Of a DNA stretch of 64,000 nt, positions 59,364-64,000 are shown in pieces. The translations under genes were made by a program, and so were the position numbers. The stretch comes from Bradysia coprophila (taxonomy: Eukaryota; Arthropoda; Insecta; Diptera; Sciaridae). Positions within the stretch are counted from its first letter, which is position 1; the number at the start of each line of letters is the position of its first letter. Where the stretch lies: contig NW_023503608.1 in NCBI RefSeq assembly GCF_014529535.1, forward strand, positions 1-64,000. The letters are read 5' to 3'. The notes beneath the pieces were generated by a model. It was not told the origin of the DNA and did not search any database. It saw only the letters and a program-made list of their open reading frames with translations.

Positions 59364-59458
59364 TCACTTCTTTTTCTTGCTCTGCTTGGCCTTTAGTTTT
59401 TCCTCTCGCTTGCGCTCTTTTTCCGTCAACGATTTATAGAGCTTGTAGCCGAAGAATG
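59364..59458 (-). CDS. Shared C-terminal exon of the membrane-protein locus
   Basis: The acceptor is CATTTTCAG/CATTCTTC. The exon completes a split codon (G/CA, Ala), then encodes FFGYKLYKSL followed by the very basic, coiled TEKERKREEKLKAKQSKKKK and the stop. It finishes a membrane helix and adds a 20-residue Lys/Glu tail that would face the cytosol. Three upstream exons (59829-59541, 61507-61096 and 62795-62702) each end in a hydrophobic helix with a phase-1 donor that fits this acceptor. No other acceptor exon of this kind was found in between. Confidence 0.7.
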
Positions 59459-59540
59459 CTGAAAATGGAAATGATTTTACAACACATGTTTCGCACAACA
59501 CCAAATTGAAAATGTTCGGTGAAATAGTACATGTCCTAAC

Positions 59541-59829
59541 CATAAATTACAATTAACAGCGCCAGAGACACATAAATAGTCCATTGCCATGACGTATTTG
59601 GCATTTTCTGACGTAAAATACGACGTAATTTCCCTAACGATTTCGATAATCCGCCAAATTGACCGGAATATTTCGCTTTTTCTTTATTATCCATCCCTTC
59701 CATTTGCATTCCCAAAACTTTGATTTTATTGATCAATTTTTGATTTTCAATCGAGGCGATCCGTTTCATTGCTACCTCTTCATCAGGACTCATAGAAGAA
59801 GAAGGACCACCAGTTATAGCGTCCGACAT
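59541..59829 (-). CDS. Alternative first exon 3: coiled-coil membrane protein N-terminus
   Basis: The ATG is at 59829. The exon has 96 codons plus 1 nt, ending TATG/GTTAGG. Residues 1-60 are polar and helical (EVAMKRIASIENQKLINKIK). Basic KLRRILRQK follows, then WTIYVSLALLIVIY as the start of a membrane helix continued by the shared exon (YAFFGYKLYKSL). Joined to 59458-59364 it gives about 127 aa: a tail-anchored-like single-pass protein with a coiled N-domain, one helix and a lysine-rich end. I recognise no named family. The intron is 82 nt, so this is the proximal and probably default form. Confidence 0.72.
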
Positions 59830-59929
59830 TTTATTTGCCGATTTATTTTTCGATTGATCGGAAGAAAATTTATCACAAAAAAAAACTACGTGGCTCGACC
59901 AGAGAAAAAAAAATTATTTGAATAACAGC

Positions 59930-60780
59930 ACGTATCAGAGTCTGGTACCGATGTATCTAGCTGACTGAAAAATGTATTGACGAAATTGCAGATTTTTCTT
60001 GTGAAGTAATACCTCCACTACATGTTGAATACATTGTTCATCTACTTGATTATATTAACTTAAACAAACAGTTGGTATGAAGAAAACATGTGCTCAAGCT
60101 CAAGGTATAAAAGATGTTTTACGCAAATATCCTCAAAAATTTCAAACACATGTAACTCGTAGTCTGGTTAATGAAAAAACAACAGGTATCGTGGCTGTTG
60201 GCTTCCAATGGAATTTTATTTGAATTTGTGCTTTCACATCAAGGAGCAAAGGTTCGGAAACTCAAAAGACTGTTCATAAGCTAATGGATGAACTAAGAAG
60301 TGCCAATGAATTAGACTAGTCTCACAAAATATGAAAAGTGGGGACCTTCCGCTTATCGCCTAGTGTTCGATTTCGATATCGAATCGGCCTTCAACTATTT
60401 TACATAACACTGAAATATCTTTGAATTTCCTGACTAAATGTATCCTACGCCTAAGCAGCGTATGTGTAATCATTTTAGTAAGCACGGAAAAATTTCTGTA
60501 TTGGATGGGTGATGTACGAACTTGGTACTTTGACAATATCGCATTGATTGAGGTTGATGTAATAATGCAAATTAACAGTTGCCACGAAGGTGTCAGAGTG
60601 TTGCAAGACTAAAAAGGGATCGAAAGGGATAACCGATAGTTCATCGTACAATTTACTTTCAGAACATTTGCATATGAGTAGTCTTTATCAAGTGTTAAGG
60701 TCACACAAAGAATTTAAGAGTTCTAGAGAAGTGAAGGTGCAGTCACTACGACATGAATTTTTTATTCCTTAGAACAATGT
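59930..60780 (+). pseudogene. Degenerate coding relic
   Basis: Several protein-like stretches lie in different plus-strand frames without splice sites between them. Examples are IPPLHVEYIVHLLDYINL near 60,010, KKTCAQAQGIKDVLRKYPQK at 60,078, then GSETQKTVHKLMDELRSANE near 60,250, and KYEKWGPSAYRLVFDF near 60,330. Stops and frame changes break them up. This fits an old dead gene or transposon ORF sitting in the intron between the alternative exons. The family was not recognised. Confidence 0.35.
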
Positions 60781-61095
60781 TGATGAGTCTAATTGATGGT
60801 GATGTCAGTCAGCCAGCATTGAATACACAGAAATAACAAAATAATATCTGGCCTGGCATTCCTTTCAATATCAGTTGAACATTTGCCACAGTCCCTTGCA
60901 GGGAAAACGGCGAAACAATAATTCCGTTATCACTAATTTGAACATTTACCACCGTCCACATTTCTCTCTACGAACGTTCAACATTTATTAATTTGTCAGT
61001 TATCGACCTCAAATCAGAAATGGCTTCGAAACATTTAAAAGAAAACGATAAGAAAACAGGTTGACAATATTGCCAGTCTAGAAATCAAAGCTTAC

Positions 61096-61507
61096 CGAAA
61101 ACGGATATAAAACTTATCACCATGATCAAATAAATAACCAGTGTGATCATTTCGAATGCAGTAGCCGCAGAAGTCATATCAAGGCCCTGTGATGGGTTTT
61201 CACCATCAGCGAATGGATTTTGGAAGCCAGCTTTCTTAACGAACTGTTCGCGTAGCTTTTCCCTTTGTTCCTCCGACAATCCTTTCATTGAATCGACCAT
61301 TTTCATCAACTCGTCCATCGATGGCATTTTGAAATCCTTTGGCATTTTGAAATCCTTCGGCATTTCCTCAGTATCAACGTTATCCATTTCGCTTATCGTT
61401 TCTTGTATACGATTTTCAATTCTTAAAGTTAATTTTCTTATCAAAGTTTCGACAACTTTCGATTCCGATTGATATTCACTGTTAGCGGTCCCGATGCCGA
61501 AGAACAC
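61096..61507 (-). CDS. Alternative upstream exon 2 of the membrane-protein locus
   Basis: The frame is open from 61507, but a TAG lies just upstream and the first codon is GTG. Translation therefore starts at an internal ATG (about 61,388, MDNVDTEEMPK), or an unseen 5' exon joins near 61,519. The sequence includes a tandem KMPKDF/KMPKDF repeat from an 18-bp duplication, a helical SMDELMKMVDSMKGLSEEQ, NPFADGENPSQG, then the hydrophobic MITLVIYLIMVISFISVF. It ends TTCG/GTAAGC in phase 1, exactly as the other two exons do. Read on without splicing it would stop after GKL. Joined to 59458 it gives the same helix-plus-lysine-tail ending. Confidence 0.6.
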
Positions 61508-61509
61508 CG

Positions 61510-62636
61510 TATTGAGAGACTACTTATAACGAACTAAATTTTATCGAAAGTACTGAAGAAATTCATTGAATCAAAAATTAAAATTGCTGACCCCAGACAA
61601 TTCTATCTACACCTATAACATATTCGATTGAATTGTTTGGTTTAATTGGAAAAATTACAGTGAAACGTGGCCATAATATCGTTGTAAACATTTTCGTCTT
61701 ATGCAATTTTGTTTGATAAGCTTGAACATAATTTTTTTATACTTCAAATTATCTTGTTTGAGACTAAGTATGGTATAATCGAAGCAATAGGCTGATAAGA
61801 TTTTCTGTTTCTAATTTCGTCTGAAAAGCTATCCTGCACCATGAACTCCATATGGGAACGTAATAAAATTTGGTAAATTGGTGACGATTGTACGATTGAC
61901 GTGTCTATAAGAAGCGTGACAATGGAATTGCTTCTGTTCACGAGCTATAAATATAGATAAAGTTAAAATTTCATTTTTCTTATAATTTGCTAACGTAACA
62001 CGTGGAGGCAAATACCACTACCTAGTGAACTTGCTTTGAACAATTCGTATTATTATACGAAATGATATTAATCGTTTTTTAATTTTCTCTTGAAGGGACC
62101 TGAAGCTAGAAATAGCGGGAGAGTCCCAAAAAAATATTCAAAACTGTAAAGGAATGTGTGGAAACTCACTTCACAATTTGAAGAGTTTGTTTGCTCATTC
62201 AGATAACAATTTACGACCAGAAGAAATGTTGGTTCATTTGATTGGATTTTTATGTAAACTGGAATATATACAACAGGCTTTTGACCTACTTGTTATTGTC
62301 CACGTCTGTTTATTTACATTTTCTATCAAATATTTCCATTTACATTTTTGTAATGACTCCCTAATCAATGAAAAAAAAACTTTCGAACGAAATTTCAATG
62401 AATTTAACTTTATCGTTAATGGGCGCTGATCATCCAAATATACCTATTTATGGGTACGTCGAATAACTTCATTATTATAAAATTAATGACCCGAAACGTA
62501 ATCATTTCCATATGCTATGTATACACAGTATAACAAACACACATTTTTATCACATTAGACGTATACTTTCAAAAAATCGGTACACAAAATAAGCAATTAT
62601 GTGGCAAATTTTGACGAGAAAAAAACCTTCGTCGAC
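61510..62636. other. Intron/intergenic within the membrane-protein locus
   Basis: Nothing recognisable is seen beyond short frames (61744-62011 on minus, 62154-62437 on both strands). Confidence 0.4.
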
Positions 62637-62701
62637 CTAAACTCCAACCACTTCAAATTTTCTATTATTTTTCAATTTATCATTGAACAAGTTTTCCATA
62701 C

Positions 62702-62795
62702 CTGCGAGGGCTACGACCACTATTGCTGGTAGAATGAATACGGAGTTTGAAAAACCGTGTTGAAAGGGATCATTTGCTCCACTTAAATCGACCAT
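62702..62795 (-). CDS. Alternative first exon 1: very short membrane-protein N-terminus
   Basis: The ATG at 62795 is in good context (gaaaATGg). The exon encodes MVDLSGANDPFQHGFSNSVF, then ILPAIVVVALA, and ends GCAG/GTATGG in phase 1. Joined to 59458-59364 it gives about 62 aa: a short lumenal part, one helix and the lysine-rich tail. That layout resembles SMIM15-type micro-membrane proteins, but no homology is claimed. If unspliced, the frame stops at 62637, giving a 52-aa product ending FEVVGV. Confidence 0.6.
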
Positions 62796-63529
62796 TTTCA
62801 GTCACAAGTCTTCCTTTTACTCTGCTCAAAATCACTAGAGTGGCTCTGGACTTTTAAAACTGTTGAAACCGCAAAAAAAAATAGTGCAACGTATGTAAAG
62901 TACAGATCTTCGACAATCTTTGACAGATTAACGCCGTGTGTAAGTTTATGTGAGAGTATTGAAATATGATAGCGTTCACACGGAACAGACAGCTAAATGA
63001 AAGAGAATCATTTGCAATTTTAATACGAAAAACCAGATTTAGAAATATTACTCAACGCCTATAATATGGTATGTGGCTGACACTTTATGCCCATATCATA
63101 AACGAGTTTACAAACACACTTACGACGTCTCTCACAATTCATACAGCTGGTTCGTTTTGTTACACAGGTACTGAAATAAGTGTCTCTTCTTCTACATGTC
63201 AGCTGTTTGTAAAAGTTTAGAAGTGAACATGCGTGCCGCGGTGTAAAGGGCCGTATTCATGGTATATTTGTGTCGTTGAATTGAATTTCTTTTCGATGGA
63301 ATTCTTTAGAGATATTTACTGGAGCTACCGCATTAACAGTTTATAACATTTTAAGAAAGATTTCGATCTCACTGCGATAACAGTACTGCTGTTACGTTGA
63401 GTTTGGTTTCTAAATAAGTAAAATAAAAAAAAGATCTTTGGAACTTTTTCCAAGTATATTTTTCTTGGTGTTCACCAATTTTAACAAAAAAAAAATTCTG
63501 CTAGTAATAGGACCTGATAGGACTTGAAC
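62796..63529. other. 5' flank of the membrane-protein locus
   Basis: No gene is recognised. The first 200 bp would contain the promoter of alternative first exon 1. No TATA was identified. Confidence 0.4.
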
Positions 63530-64000
63530 ATGGCTTCAAGTAGTGCAGAGGCTTTGAAGCAAGTGGAATGCAGAGATTTAGTTGTATGTTACGATTTTTT
63601 TTTTCAAATTCCCTTCGAATAGGTCTAACTGTTCTTCAAAACACTTGTTAGAAGAGCAATGGAAGGCTTCTTTTAACAAATGTTGAAGTTTACACTAGAG
63701 GAATAAATGAGATATTATCGTTCTAGGCAGATTAAAATTGAAATAAGAACTGATATTAAACCGTCCCCTTTTACGCGGGCTCTCCATTTTTATTTCGTCA
63801 ACTTTGAGTATACACTTTACGATACGTGGATGTTTTGATCGATCAATCCTGGGCCGATAGTCTGTCGAATTGTCACGTCGCCGCCATTCCAAAACGGTAT
63901 TCCAGTGAATCCTAAGGGCGGCACACCTACCATATTTTGTGCAGCATTAGCCCTAGCCAAAGCTAGCCAGAAAAATGGTTTGGCCATGATTTGCTATGTT
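63530..64000 (+). CDS. Possible 5' end of a gene leaving the window
   Basis: An ATG at 63530 opens MASSSAEALKQVECRDLV, followed by a good donor (GTT/GTATGTTACG at 63584). Near the window end, a protein-like frame from about 63,845 reads CRIVTSPPFQNGIPVNPKGG, then TPTIFCAALALAKASQKNG, and runs off the edge. Its GC content and composition look coding. I could not join the two with a clean acceptor in phase, so they may not belong together. The function is not recognised. Confidence 0.3.

Overview
This window is eukaryotic nuclear DNA. It is strongly AT-rich, has very short GT-AG introns (mostly 47-70 nt) and is dense in small inverted-repeat elements. One gene encodes a ZAD plus C2H2 zinc-finger protein, a family that expanded in insects and especially in flies. 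The likely source is a dipteran; a fungus-gnat-like (Sciaroidea) fly is my guess from overall character, not something the sequence proves. There are no operons, and genes lie on both strands.

Layout. 1-10 kb: no gene; old repeat-derived DNA, a diverged 1-kb tandem duplication (6.0-8.1 kb), a 350-bp palindromic pair of foldback elements and a MITE. 10.08-13.11 kb (+): a four-exon gene for a protein with two zinc knuckles and a tyrosine-recombinase-like core (R...K...R...H...Y), ending in a tail built from an 18-bp repeat that changes reading frame midway. 14.34-17.32 kb: a 3-kb, 21-bp minisatellite ending just upstream of an unrecognised secreted-protein gene (17.49-18.17 kb, +). 19.87-20.73 kb (+): a secreted polysaccharide-lyase-like protein. 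It is convergent with a ZMYND11-like PWWP/MYND chromatin-reader gene (20.85-22.20 kb, -; 5' part not found), and the two share a palindromic polyadenylation region.

22-46 kb: a gene-poor, AT-rich stretch with many small transposons. Several have legible target-site duplications: a 27-bp TIR-only remnant, a ~1-kb ACCGGTATTACCGG element, a tRNA-derived SINE, a MITE inserted at the edge of another MITE, and others. 46.2-46.9 kb (-): a small secreted protein with a TATA box. 48.4-49.9 kb (+): an eight-exon unrecognised protein. 51.7-52.1 kb (-): an ORF resembling a transposon-derived fragment. 52.9-57.3 kb (+): the ten-exon ZAD zinc-finger gene, including an 18-nt microexon. 59.4-62.8 kb (-): three separate exons, each ending in a membrane helix and a phase-1 splice donor, all placed to join one shared lysine-rich C-terminal exon. 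63.5 kb to the end: possible start of a gene that leaves the window.

The genes do not form an evident pathway. The most unusual items are the tyrosine-recombinase-like gene, the alternative-first-exon membrane-protein locus, the minisatellite, and transposon remnants whose insertion history can be read directly. Exon boundaries were set by hand from GT-AG sites and reading-frame continuity. Protein family calls come from motif recognition, not from searches.
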